Shown: positions 11,963 through 24,620 of the stretch, piece after piece
Numbering within the stretch: the first letter of the stretch is position 1
Layout of the letters: the number at the start of each line of letters is the position of its first letter
Assembly (NCBI GenBank): GCA_013396525.1
Contig: VWYX01001140.1
Span: 1 to 64,000, forward strand
Length of the DNA: 64,000 nucleotides
Reading direction: 5' to 3'
DNA from: Chaetorhynchus papuensis
Taxonomy: Eukaryota > Chordata > Aves > Passeriformes > Rhipiduridae
Notes under the pieces: model-generated
Databases searched by the model: none
What the model saw: only the letters and a program-made list of their open reading frames with translations
Told to the model about the DNA's origin: nothing
Program-made: the position numbers and the translations under genes

Positions 11963-14633
11963 CATTTGAGACACAGAAATGTTCATATTCATCAGCTACC
12001 AAAACAAGGTGAGAACAGGAGGGAAAATTAAAGCCCAGGTTATCCTCAGTAGAAGAGAAGACAGGATAAATAAGGATATTCACGCTAGCAGCAGGAATAA
12101 TCTGATGCTACCTCCCAACCACTGGCATGTGAAATAATCAGCCTCAACAAAACAGTTGCTTAGTCACAGTTAAAAACCCAAGAGTATCAATTCTTAAATC
12201 ACAGCACAGAGAAACTAAATCAAGGCTTTGCAATCTTCTGTAATTTGCACCACATCATCTTGTTTATGTATCTAAAGAAAGCTCTTCTTCTGGCACTCAC
12301 TGAATACAGGGTGGGAGAGGTAGAAAGTGAAAGAGAAGTCACATTCTATTGAAATTACAGGTGTAAAAAATGTTTGTTCATCAGATACTAATCTGTTGAG
12401 AGCCCAGCGGATGTCTCCCACAATACCAACACCCCAAACTGACTTCTCCCAAGCAGGAGAGTTTAGAAAGATTTACTGCCTTCTCACAGCCAATGCCAAC
12501 CACCAATCACTATTTTAGGTGGTTTCATCAGGGCAAAAAAGATTCACACCTCGATAGCTGTTGTTAAATGAAGTCATCCAGACATTTCACTGTTAACCAG
12601 TGGACTAAATTACAGGCTTAGTCTTCACATAGTGCTTTTTCCTGCCCACAAGACAATCTGCTTGGATTACCCTGCCAGCCTGAAAGCAACTCTAAAGTCC
12701 TCGTCACACAGGTTCTTCAACACCTTCCTTTTCAGATGGTTGGAAAGCAAGTATCAATCCCGGTGCATCCTTCAGCTTGACTTCTCCTGTGGCCAGCGCC
12801 AAAATACTGCTCCAACCTACACCATTGTTTATTTCCTCTTTTGGCACAACTGGCAGCCCACATGCTAAATCCAGTATTTCATGAAGTCTTTCACCTTCTC
12901 CTAGGCAGAAACAAGGAACATGGCTCGAGCTGGATACCCAAGCTTCCACACTTACACAAAAAGAGGTGGAACAGCAGATGTACAGGAGGACATGCCCAGG
13001 TCCCAGGGCAGCACAGCACCATGGCAATAATGTGTCCTTACATCTTTCAGAAGGTGATTGGTGAGAAAAAGAAAGACCCAAAATGGAAGCCAACACCTTT
13101 CTTACTGCATTTTCTGTGTAAGTGTAAAGGCCACTAGACATAAAAGGATATGTTAAATTAATTTAAATTAAACACCTCCCCCAAAAGAAGATATTCAACT
13201 CTATACTGTAAAAGATAGATTTTTATTGTAATGAAATCAAAATGCAGATTTAACTGCTGTGTTTTTCGTGTAATTCTGCCTGTAAAGTCAAGCCACCTTC
13301 ACCAACAAAAACACTACGTTACTAAATGCAAATGGAAAACAAATTGCATTGAGAAGTAAGAGATACTTATTATTTCATTTGCAATAGACATTCCTTATTT
13401 ACAGGCATCTGGCAAATTGCCTGCATTAGAAAGAGATACCACATAGATATTCCTAAAGAAATAAGAATACAGACACATGGGATTAGATACAAAATAAATT
13501 TATGCAGAAATACTTATTATCTAATCATGTGCTCTGTCTATCACATACCACATTCTTGTTATGCAACCAAGTTTATTCACCCAGAGGAATCCACTGAAAA
13601 TGAGAGTGCTTCATATGTATTTATTAATCAAATAAAAATAACAGTGGTTTCTAAAAGTGGGAACTACCACCTTCCTTTGATTCACATGCCTCCCATGTTA
13701 CCTGTTCTAAACTCATCAAGTTGACGAGATTATCAAGATTGCTTAGAGAGCCAATATTTCTCTGGAGTACTTTTTCCCCCCCTGACATAGCGAAGTGAAA
13801 AATATGCTGTCTCTCCCAGCCAGCTTTGGCATAGAGATAATGCCACGCTCTGTGGTTAACTGCTAGCTCTTCTTCCTCCAAGGCACTGTGAGTCATCTCT
13901 GCTTTCCACACTGGTGTCTTCCAAACAATTCTGGGTAAAACTCTGCTAGTTCATTCTCACCAAAGACATTGTATGAGAGCACAATTACACAGAAGGGATC
14001 ACATATTAAACAAGTTTTTTTAAAGCGTTCCATTAGAAAATGTGCAAGGCAAATATTGCAGTAACTATTAATCAAGTCTAAAAATAAATTAAAACTAGCT
14101 TCATGAAAGATGCCTGGCCATTTGCTGGCATTTAAAGCTTTCCCTTCAAGCACAAGCACAGTCACAGCAGGATTTGCTGCTCTCATCTCACGGCACCTTT
14201 TCCCAAGCTTAGACAAACAGATGTGAGGAGACGCTTTCAATCCCTACTTGCAGACAGTATTGTTTTTTCATTATGACAAAGCGTTGCTGAGCTTGGCAGT
14301 AGAAACCACCCACTTTCAGGAACTCCCAGTGTAGTTAATATTCCTCTGGTTAACAAAAGATGCCTTGGTCTGAGGCTGTTTCTACAGGCTGTTGTTACAG
14401 CACTGCACCCAACTGACCTTAATTTATGAAGGGCTGCTCTGGTTAGAGGATCCTGAGTTATTCTGCTTAGTTTAGGGCCAGAAAAATGCAACAGACTGAC
14501 AGCTCTAAATATCATTCAGGAGGGGAATTAATAAATAAATATATTTTACATACTGGCTAAAACATTAAGCAATGAATGGGCCACCTTAAAAGACAGTTTG
14601 ATTGCCGAGTTAGTATTCTACATGGTTTGTCTC

Positions 14634-14648
14634 AAAAAAAAAAAAAAA
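14634..14648 (+). repeat. Poly-A tract
   Basis: Fifteen consecutive A. No recognisable retroposon body precedes it, so it is better called a simple homopolymer than a retroposon tail. Confidence 0.9.
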
Positions 14649-15299
14649 GTGTGCCACTTTTTAGATACTTAACAAAAAAACTAAATGACAATGCCGTTTC
14701 TTTATGGCTCCCAAATTCTGGGCTGCTCTAGGGGTCACTGCAAGAATCTCAAAAAAACCCCCTTACACATTCACCAGGGGAGTGCTTGCAGCCCACCCTC
14801 CTGGGTAGTCAATGGGATCTACCCTGAGGTGAGGGCATTACGAAGCACCTTTTCTCCTGCTCACAGGTAAAGCCAGGAAAGCAAGTTCCTGTCCTTCCCT
14901 GCCCTCTGGGAGCACATCAGCTGGGCTCATCCTGTGCAAGAGCCGCTGCTTCAGGCGCTGCCCCACTCACTGTGACACTGCAACCCCGGCCTCCCAGAAA
15001 TGCTGGGATTTCATCTAACTCACTGCAGGGAGCCAACTCCTGGCCCCAACCCAGCTGTGTCAGCACACCCGGGGACACTGTAACCTGAAGGAGAAGGGTG
15101 GACGTGAGCAATGAAGAACAGGAACTCCTTCGGAAGCAGGGTGCGGCAGGTTAAGCTGCTGTACCCCCAAGGCTACAACTGTCCAGGAGTTCTGCAAACT
15201 CTCCAGTTCTCTGGTGAACAAATTCAGGGTATTGACAAGGAAAAGAAGGCCCGAGCACAGTACTCGCCCTGGATCTCTATTCAGCTTGTACTTCAAAGT

Positions 15300-15345
15300 A
15301 AAAAAAAAAACCCCAAAACCAAAAAACCAAAACCAAACCCAACAA
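15300..15345 (+). repeat. A/C-rich low-complexity tract
   Basis: A run of A followed by CCCC and then irregular AAAACC/AAACCC/CAACC units. About 70 bases on, the opposite composition appears on the same strand (GGGGTTTTTTGGGGTTTTTT at about 15417-15436), so the two tracts could pair as an imperfect inverted repeat. Confidence 0.85.
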
Positions 15346-15415
15346 CCAACTTCGGTTTTCAAACTGAACTCTTCTTTTGGGGGAAAATCTGTTTATAGTG
15401 GTGCTTTTTGGGTGT

Positions 15416-15437
15416 GGGGTTTTTTGGGGTTTTTTTT
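15416..15437 (+). repeat. G4T6-type low-complexity tract
   Basis: Two successive G-run/T-run units (GGGG then TTTTTT, then GGGG then a longer T-run). It is complementary in style to the A/C tract ending at 15345, with about 70 bases between them. Confidence 0.85.
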
Positions 15438-18400
15438 AAGTGCTTTATTTTCACTCTGTGTGGGAAAATGATGCCTGAAGTCTTTGGCAGTTTTCAACAC
15501 AGGAAAAAAAAAAAAAACCATCTCCATAGGGGTGAGGTCAGGGTTGAGCAAAGAGAGCACTCAAAACATTCATGTGAATTATATCACCAAAATAGACTCA
15601 AAACACTTCATAAAAATGTGTGGAAAATTCATTGAGATGGCAGAAAAGGAATATGGCATCCGGGATCTCCAGAATGTCATTACTGGATGCAGACTTTCCT
15701 TTTTTTAGGTTTGGCAATCCATTTTGCTATGTTGGAAGTTCTCTCCTATGCTAAAAATTATATCCAAAAGCATCTCAGCAACCAGCCAAGACAGGGATCA
15801 AGAGAGGGAAACATTATTATGTTCTCCCCAATTCAGGGAAGGATGAAGCCAAGGTAAATAATTTGAGAGCCGTCTTCCGAAGTAAACTTTTCTTTTGGTT
15901 CATGAGTTATTTCTACATTGTCAGCCAACTATAAACATTACAATTTGTTAGCTCGTTGAAATTAAGTGGAAGTGTATTTCCACCTTAATTCCAGAGAAAA
16001 TTGTTTCCCCTACAAAATTTTTAACTCCAGGCCTCCTTGACAATGCCTGCTACTTGGCTTTCAACACTTCTTTTGATTTTTCATGGAAACCTTCAGCTTC
16101 AGACCATCCTGCAGAAAGCCAGTGCAAGACAGGGCAGAAATACATTTCTGTGCTAGAGTGGTAAGCAAGGAGAGAAAAAAACCAAGAAGACAAGTCAGTC
16201 ATGTGAGTGAGGGTAGGACAGGCATCGTTGGCATTCCAGCCCTGATGGAAAAGAGATGTCACTGCCTTGCAGCTGAGGTGTGCACACACGAGCTCACTCC
16301 TCAACCGAAGCACATAACGTGCACACGCCCCTTCTCGGGAAAACAGCTCAAGATGCATCCTGATATACCCTCCCTGCCTTCAGCAGCAGGTCCACTGGGC
16401 AGACACTCATCCTTTAGGCACTACCACCTGGTTTTAAGCTTAGAGAGGGCTGGTGCCTTTGCATGTCTTCACCAGAGGTTCATCTGCAGTTGTCCTACAG
16501 GTTCTGCCTGTAAAACTGGGTCTGCTGTCTCCGTGCAGGGAGGCTGGCCTCCTTCCTGCCTTCCCTTCTCATCCCACAGCTTCTCCATAATGACTGTTTT
16601 CTTCTCCAGTCATGGACACTGTTAGTCAGAGCCACACACTGACACATGAGAAAATATCTTTAACCTCATCAAACATTCTCTCCAATATCACTCCCTCTCC
16701 TTGCGCAGGTTCTTCCCAGGATAGCGCAAGTGGGAAACTAAGCCAAGGAAGGTGGGATAGCACAGAACAACCACCGAGCCACTCTGCATGCAGGGTGTGG
16801 GGGGAAGCAGCCTCCATGTGCACCATTCCCTCACGCCTTTCACAGCGCTGCCAATTCCTGCAAAATTCAGGGTGAATCATACCTGTGCTGCTTCTTCCCA
16901 CATTCCAGTTCTTGGGAGTCACGTATCTGGACGAGAGTCATGCCTTTTATCTTCAAAGGAAAGTAAAAATTTCCAAATTTAATTCAAGGGATGCAAAAAT
17001 TCACACAACCTAAACATCATAAAAGTTCAAATCCCAGGAGGTATTAAAAACATTTTTTTGTTTCCATATTTCATGATTTTTTGGGGGGTAAGCTTGAGAT
17101 CCTGAGTGCTTTGCTTAAACACACTTCTACAGGTGGTAAAAAATCCAGATTCTCTGCAACGGCAGGAGTTAGACTGCAGGAATGCAGCTAGAGCAGGATA
17201 AGGGATGCTTTTCTGGGGAGGGTGCTGAATGCTTGCATACAATAATTGTAACTCCTGTCAAGGTTGTAACGCCCCATCAGGGTGGATGCAAGAAAAAAAT
17301 ACAGGCTTTTCATTATTGGATAATTGGATGCACGCCCTTAGTAGTGAAAGTAGCTTGTTAAGTAATTCGTCACCTCCCAGCAGCTAGAACAAGAACACTA
17401 ATAAAAATACTGCAAGATCCCAAGTGTTAGAAGAGGAGCAAGAACTGAAGCAGCAGCTGTATGAAAATAAGTAAGAAATCTTTCCATATGGTAAAGGCTT
17501 TAGCCAGTACAAGCCAATAACACATTCTCTTCCCAGAAAACCACAGCCAAAAATTAGCCCAAGTGGTTAAAATTATTTCGCTCAATAATTAATGAAATTC
17601 AAGATCTTATCCTACAATGCTTGTTTTACTCAGCTTATTGAAAATCTGAGTACACTCGGATTTTATTCAAACTTTTAAAAAAAAACCCCAAACTTTAAAA
17701 AGCTCTCATTCTGAAGAGAGCAACTCCACAGTTGTTTTTTGTTAAGCACAAAGTAAGCAACATCCAAGATGGCCAGAGTCAGATTGTCACTAGCAAATCC
17801 ACCTCCCTCCCCTTCTTTACTAGCTCTGTGTAAAATCTTTCTCAGTCACACGAAGCTGGGTGTTGTGTATAAAGGCAAGGAGGCAGCTCTGGATGGATGC
17901 CTCCACCTAGCTATCAATTACTGTCACAAGATTTGTACTTCATCTATTTTCTGCCTCTCCCATGTAATTTCTCCTGCATCAGCAATGAATTTAGGACAAA
18001 AACACAAGACTAAAAACTCAATCGCTGACACCTACTCAAGCCAACTCACCAATAAATGAACTTACCAATTTTTATATTGCATGATGTGAAAGATTAAACT
18101 ATGAATTCCTATTGAAAAAATTCTTATTTATATTTCCTTATTTTCTTCTAAGATCCAGCTTACTACTGAGTTCACAGCTCAGCTTCCAAAAAAAGCTACT
18201 TTATTCACAGAAAAAGCAAGAAGGTACTGAATTCAGCATTTAACACTTTGTATCCAAAGATGAAACATGCCTACAAATTTAGTGAAGTGACCTTTGTTTG
18301 CTATACAGTGACATTTTCTTTTGTCCTTTCTTAGAGAAAATTAAGCCAGTATATTAAGAGGCGTGAGAAAGAAGCAGCATTAATGACTATATAAATCTGG

Positions 18401-18651
18401 GTATATTGAAAATATTTTAATTGACATTTAATAAACTAAGCCATTAAGTGATTTGCCTTGAAAACAAGAGAGGTAGCCCAGATAACTTTTCTGTTATGAT
18501 CAAGTGAACAGACAGCTGGCAAGAGATAAGTAGTGCAGAAGAGTCAATTACTCAAAACAAATCATAATTCCTTTAAACCAAAATATGCTTTGGAACTAGA
18601 ACTAAACAATAGTTTATAACATTTACAAAAAAAAAAAAATCACATGCTTAC

Positions 18652-18698
18652 GCCATGCAAAGGAAGACGATGATGAGTGTGCTGGACAACACAGGAGT
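18652..18698 (-). other. Candidate microexon (47 nt), unproven
   Basis: Read on the minus strand, a polypyrimidine tract (TTTTTTCTTTCAAATCTTTA) runs into tandem acceptors TTAGCAG. After 47 bases (50 if the first AG is used) comes the donor GC/GTAAGCATG. One frame encodes the hydrophobic TPVLSSTLIIVFLCMA, which could be part of a membrane segment or signal peptide, but I recognise no protein. Splice-like pairs this close also arise by chance in introns (pseudo-exons). It lies about 5.6 kb downstream, in minus-strand direction, of the CpG island at 24.3 kb. Confidence 0.2.
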
Positions 18699-21138
18699 CT
18701 GCTAATAAAGATTTGAAAGAAAAAAAGATAATCAGCAGAATGAGAGTTGGTGTTTCCATCAGAAGGATGAAGATGACCCCCTGCCCACAGGAAAGATGCC
18801 ACAATTTGGGGACAGAAGAGATAAGTATTTCCCTCAGCCATGTAAGGCATCTGACCTAAAGCTTCATTGTCTTCAAAGATTTCAGAAGTGTGGGGCATTT
18901 GAAGATGGGTTGGTTTTGTTTTGTGATTTTTTTTTTTCCCTGATTTGGTTTGCAGGGTTTTTCTGTCTCTTTTGTTGTTGTTGAGGGGTTTTTGAGAACT
19001 CAGCACATCCTTCATATGATGTGAAATGAAACATTTCTTCCATTTTATTGATCCCTTTCAGTGCTCTGAAACACAAGTCATGGGTAAAGAAACACAGGCT
19101 GTGCTCTGCTGTCAGTCTGTCGGTCCACGGCTGAAGCAGTCTGCTACCATCTCCACTAGATCCATGTTACTGCCTAATTTCCTCTTCTCAACTTATGGCA
19201 TTTCTGAATCATCAACACAAAAGACCAAAATAGGGTCCTGGTCCTGGGAATTGGGAAGTTCTCAGGAAACTTGGGGATAATATTAAGGAACAGGAACTTT
19301 GGCAAACAAGAGAAAAGACATACAAGGAAAAATAAACTCCATTTAGTAGGATTATATAGTCAAACTGAAAAATGATTTTTTGATCTGATGTATGGCTTGT
19401 TGGGCCTTTGTTAAAGCAGACACACATATGTTGAATGTCTACTTAAAAGCAGAATACTTCACTAAAATATACTGAAGCTAAAAAAAAATATTTGTAACGG
19501 AGACCATAAAAGGGAGAAACCTATGGAATGTGTTATGTTCGTCTAGCAAAGCTGTTCCCTAGCAATCAGCAGTTTCAGGCAGCCTATATCAATCCTGCTC
19601 TTAGACACAATAGAGCCGAGGCTGAAATACAATCATAAACTAAGACAAACCATTAGAAAATTCTCCAGAGATTTCTTCTTCTTTTTTTTTTTTTCCAGAT
19701 GCCGGTGGCAGGAAATCCTGATGGCAAGAAACATCATGAGTTCAAAGTTTACTGCTCTGACTTTTTAGCAAGAGAATGAAATCAAAACACCTCCCTACAC
19801 ATTGCACTTTAAAAAAAAGGAAAAAAGAAAGAAAGAAATTAAATAAAAGGAAAACATCGACAGAGGTCTTCATCACAGTGAAAAAATGTCTGGAAACAAT
19901 TAGGAACTGAAAAATGGAAGAGGAAAAGTAATAAAAATAAAAAAGCCCTTAAAACACTAAGTAGTAAAATATTCAATTTTGAAGACTAAAACATCCTAAA
20001 AATTGCAGGCATGTAACTTAATGTTTGATACATGCTTCCACAGAATTTAATGCTGTTCAAAATAAAACCAACCTCTTTAATTATTGGCATTCCAAGGCCA
20101 TAAACCTACACAGCAAATTATCAAAGCAAAACATCTGTGCACTGTCCACACATGCAGCGCGTGCTTATGAAACGGAAAGGAATGATGTCATTTCAGCCTG
20201 CTTTTTATTATATTCCATTTGCTAAATTCTCAGCACTATGGCCCTACCTCTGCCTCTCAGAAACAGCCCAATGTTGCTTTGCCAGCACTCGGGGCACGTT
20301 TACAGGGAAGGACACTTGCAGTGTCCCGTGGTCCAAGGGCCCCCTGTCATGAGCGAAGGAAGATGCTGCACAGTTTATTTACCCACCACAGCTGCCAACA
20401 AGCCCTTGCCTATAAATGAACCTGAAGTGATACAGATTTTGTCAGCATGCCCCTCATGCCACCAGTGCAGCCAGCAGCCTGCTCCCCGAACACAGCTGCC
20501 CTCCCCTAAAAGTGCTCAAATCCATGCAAAGGAACACAAACACAACACTAAAATCAAGTTTCTTGTGGAGATAAAATCGACTTTCCAGCAGAGAGCCGCT
20601 GCAACCAAAGCTGAAATTCTCACACATCTGCTGTCCCTAGGGCTGACATGTCTTGAGCCCACTTGACACAGCAAGGAGGGAACCACACGTCCAAGAGAAA
20701 ATATCAGAGGATAAACACGCCATCACTTTTCCAAGCCAACTGCACTCTGTCCATCAGCTGTCGTGCTTCAACCTGTCCCCCTCAGAAACTTCATTTGCAC
20801 CAGCCTCCTCACCACGGGTTCAAAAATTCTCCCAAGCAAGTGTCCATTGTACCACCTGCCAGTTGTTTATTGAAACCAGCCATTCCCTCCATTCTCCCAG
20901 CACTGTTCTCCCTCACCCATTACTTCTCCTGAAGATGATCACTCATGTTATCAACACATTTTCTACAGGGACCATAAGCAGGAGAATTACTGCTGCAACC
21001 TGCAGAAGCACTAGAAAGCATTGCTAGGCTAACACAGCACTGTGCTGCATGTTTCTTCCCCTTTGGGGGATGTTAATGTAAATAAAATGAACAGATTCTG
21101 GGCCTGGAATATTCCTAGAAACTATCAACCGGACTGGC

Positions 21139-21154
21139 TTTTTTTTTTTTTTTT
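21139..21154 (+). repeat. Poly-T tract
   Basis: Sixteen consecutive T, read as poly-A on the minus strand. No CR1, SINE or processed gene body was recognised beside it. Confidence 0.9.
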
Positions 21155-24100
21155 AAATATAACATGCTAAAGAGAAAGACAGTGTTGTTGAGCAGAGCAT
21201 ATTGTTTTATAAACTTGGCAATTCATGTCTTGTTTTTACTTATTTGAGAAGGACTAGCACATTTTAATGAGGGCTTTGTAGATGTGGACCCTCGGTACTT
21301 TTGTGGAATGATACAGAGTACACGTGTTTCTCTCAGACCAGTTCCAAGAGATGGTGGAAAAAAGCCATTCCCCTTGATTCAAATGAAGTCACTCCTGCTT
21401 CTCTTCCAAAAATTACAATAGCACCATGTACAAAACTCATCAGTAACTGGAGAATCTTGGACTTCATTATTTAAACCTGGACTTGATGCAATATGAACGC
21501 TTTTTCAAAAACAACTTTTCACATAAAGGCATTAATATAAACTCAATCATATGTTTTGGGGTTTTTTTTCCACACATACCAACACTTCCTTGTAACACTC
21601 TTGGACTATGTAATATTGGCCTTACACACCGCCTGTAAAAATAGTCTGTCCTCTTACCAAATAATGGGTTTGAGGAACTCCAGGGATTTTAAATCTGGAC
21701 AGAACTGTAATAGAAACACAGGATCTGCTTGTGGACTCTGAATGGGAAAAAAGTACCTCTCCTAGGGCTGTGGAGGCCAGCCTCCCCACGGCATGGTCTA
21801 CTTGGCTGCCTCTCCAGCCAGAGTCACTGCAGGCACACTGCCTTCCTTCCATCCCTGTCACCTCTTCTGGCTTTACCTGGTCTGGTATCAGTGTTACCAA
21901 GGCAGCAAATGCATACAGTGCCTGGACAAACTGCAGAACAATTATCTTGACCCGTGCAATGCAGCGTGTTAACCCACACATTCATCCAAACTTTCATGAG
22001 TGCTGTACTAGTCCTGAAAGGAACACACATTTTAAAAATTCCCAAACGTAGCAATTTCCTGCTTTAAAATAGTCTTTGCATATAAGGTGACCTAAGCCAG
22101 CTAAAATCCACAGTCTAGTGCCTGAAATTCTCCTGGCTGGAGAACTGAGACAAGTATTTCATTTTGAAACCCTAAAGTAAACCCAAAAATTCAGGTTTAC
22201 TCCAAACAAAAACATCAAGTGGAACTAGCAACAGATAAGGAACTTAAAATTGCACAGTTTTACTAATATAAATTAAACTGAGAAAGAAAATACTATGAGC
22301 ACTTTACCGTTCCTGTAATTGATGATAAGTTCTTTGATATTCTAAATGTATATGAAAGCTATCAGCAGCCAGATGACTTCATTAAAGGCTTTTGATGTTC
22401 TATAAAACACACATGGGCACACACACACAAAAATCCAGGTGCAAGAACAGAGTGCATTCAGACAGCATCTTCTCTCTGTAGGAAATTACTCCCATCAGAC
22501 ATCTGCTTATATCTATTTATACATATACACAGATAGATACACTTTCCATTCCTTGTAGATATTGCAGACTATTTAAATCTCCCCAATAGTTAAAGTCCCA
22601 AATATAAAGCAGCTAAGAAGAAAGGTCATCCAAAAAGAGATGCTGCTCCTGGAACATGCGAAAAATTAAATCCCATTTTAAAAGATGTTCTTAGTTATAC
22701 TTCAGTTTATAAACCTCCTCCATCTGGAGTGAAGCAGTATGAGAACACCGACACTCATTTGATTGTATTGTAAACCTGAATTTTGAAGCCTTCCAGGTAA
22801 AGGTTCAGTCCACCAGTATTGCTTAAAAAGCGAGGAGTTGAGAGTCTTTGCCTTTTTTTTTATTATTTACTTTGTTAAAGTGGTTCAGTGAATTAAGTTT
22901 ACTCAGCAGCATTTTCTGTTGTTATTTACGCTTGGTTTAAAATGTATTGTGCACTCAAAATGACAAATTCTTAGGTTAGAATCTGTGCACTTGGACTCTG
23001 ACCTTTCATCCACACCAAAATAAACTGTAAAGTTTTCATCCATAAACCAAAATGTGGCCTTTAGCTGCATAATTATAAATGCTGCACAGTCTTAATAAAA
23101 ACCTTCAGTTGCTCCTGCTGTAGTCCATTGTAGTCTTTTAAATATAGAATACTGCCAGGCCTAGACACTCAGGTCACCAGGTAAAGCTTTGAACAGCATA
23201 AATCTGTCACCACCTTTGCTCAAAGCATCTCTTTAATCAAAATTCATTTACTGTGACAGTGAAAATCGGCCAATTTAGACAGCACAGCCAGATAAATTTG
23301 AACCCGTTTGTCCTGTTTTCAAAGGAAGGCGATCACAGTGGAAACTCAGAGGAGTCAGCAGAAACTCTAGCAAGTTGTCAGCCTGCCAACTGACCTTTTT
23401 AATTTTTTGTTTGTTTACCTAATCTTCTTCAAAAATGCATGTTCATTGCAATCATTACCAAGCTCCAAAGAAATTTATGTGGCATCAGAAAAAACCCCCA
23501 CGTTTCTGTTTTACTTCTATGTAACAATTACAGTTATTAGATGTAGGGGTAGCCAACCAGTACCACAAACAAGATCATGTATTTCCCATAATTATAAGGG
23601 GGAACATTAAGACTAATATTGTTCAATTTTTCCAATGAATATAGTTACCACTGAACTCTAATTTGACTCATCTGTGTCAACATGAAGAGATAATAACAAG
23701 TACACTTATAAAAGGAGGGCATTTCACTTAGTCATGTCTAAGGCATAAATGCATTTGTAGTAAGCAGCTACAGAGCAACTCTACATATTTATGTGTTTCT
23801 TCCCTCTTTTTTCCTTCATATGTATATTTCAAAAAATAATAAATCTACCATTTATCCCCAACTAAATGAAGACATTTGCTTTAAAAATAACAGGAGATAC
23901 TCACTTTCCTAAAGCAATTTACATTGTACGAGACACAGTGACACTGAGCTTTAACAAAATAATAAAGCTGTGTTCCATCAAGATCTTTTCAAAGTACCTT
24001 AAAATATTTAAGAATTCTTATTAAAGTGCAAAGCTGAAAATTTTACTGGGAATGAACATATCTTTACAACTCCAATAAATGCTTCAGTCCAGGCTACTGG

Positions 24101-24279
24101 AATAGAGACACAGCGTTAGCACAGCCTCACAGGTTACTGAAACTCAGCCGTTCTTGGGGGAAAATGGAATCACACAGTTCCCTATGGCACATCACATGGT
24201 TAACGAGGGAGGAATTAGTCAAGCAACGTTATTACATTTAGGTTTTCATAACGAATGGCTTTCTCTAGGGCAGCCCGAA

Positions 24280-24620
24280 CAACTCACGCCGGCTATTAAT
24301 TAGTGCGGCGCAGGACACACCGGAGCTGCGGTTTCGCGTCCGGCGGCAGCGCTGCCCCAGCAGCGCCCACCCGCAGCCGCTCCTGCCCGCACCCCTCCTC
24401 TCCCAGCGCCGGGCAAAGGGCACGGCTGCCGCCGCACACACCCGGCCCCAGGAGCTCATCCGGCTGGAAAATAACCTCGCAAAGTCAAGTAAATCAAGTC
24501 AAACCTTCTGTGGGCAGGTTTCCATCCTCTCCATCGCCGTCTGATTCCCCGCGCGATCACAAACACACGCGCGCCAGCGCGAGGAGGGCACAGCAGCAGG
24601 CACGGGGGGCCAAGGGTCTG
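24280..24620. promoter_or_regulatory. CpG island, candidate promoter
   Basis: This is the densest CpG region of the window: I count roughly 20 CpG in 24303-24484 and a second cluster (CCGCGCGATC, ACACGCGCGCC) at about 24530-24590, against near absence on both sides. Such islands normally mark promoters or developmental control elements. On the minus strand the sequence GCCGGC/GTGAGTTG (donor at 24282-24287) would suit the end of a first exon. No TATA box or clear start codon context is visible. The open frames of 169 codons (24303-24812 plus) and 64 codons (24265-24459 minus) are expected from stop-poor GC-rich sequence. Confidence 0.6.
24288..24480 (-). other. Candidate non-coding first exon, unproven
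   Basis: If the CpG island is a minus-strand promoter, the sequence upstream of the GTGAGT donor at 24282-24287 would be a first exon; its 5' end is set here only by the edge of the densest CpG block. No protein is recognised in it. The donor has a poor -1 base (C rather than G). A transcript leaving this site would run toward the microexon-like segment at 18652-18698. Confidence 0.15.

Larger units (their letters stand above)
9546..24250. other. Non-coding stretch, no gene recognised
   Basis: Unique AT-rich DNA with A- and T-rich simple runs. Reading frames up to 180 codons (16083-16625 plus) are not recognisable proteins. The stacked minus-strand frames at 13651-14515 also match no family I know. 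Splice-like signals on the minus strand frame a microexon-sized segment at 18652-18698. A TATA-like sequence followed by a donor-like site lies near 11954-12010. Homeodomain-type AT motifs (TAATTG or TAATTA cores) occur around 17310-17600. No interspersed repeat was recognised here. Confidence 0.65.

Noticed and set aside
13651..14515. Three consecutive minus-strand open frames that might be a broken processed gene
   Set aside because: The frames cannot be joined into a protein I recognise, and there is no poly-A tail or target-site duplication evident at the ends.
16083..16625. 180-codon open frame on the plus strand
   Set aside because: No start context, domain or splice support; the composition is patchy (Ser/Cys/His-rich) and it resembles no protein family I know.
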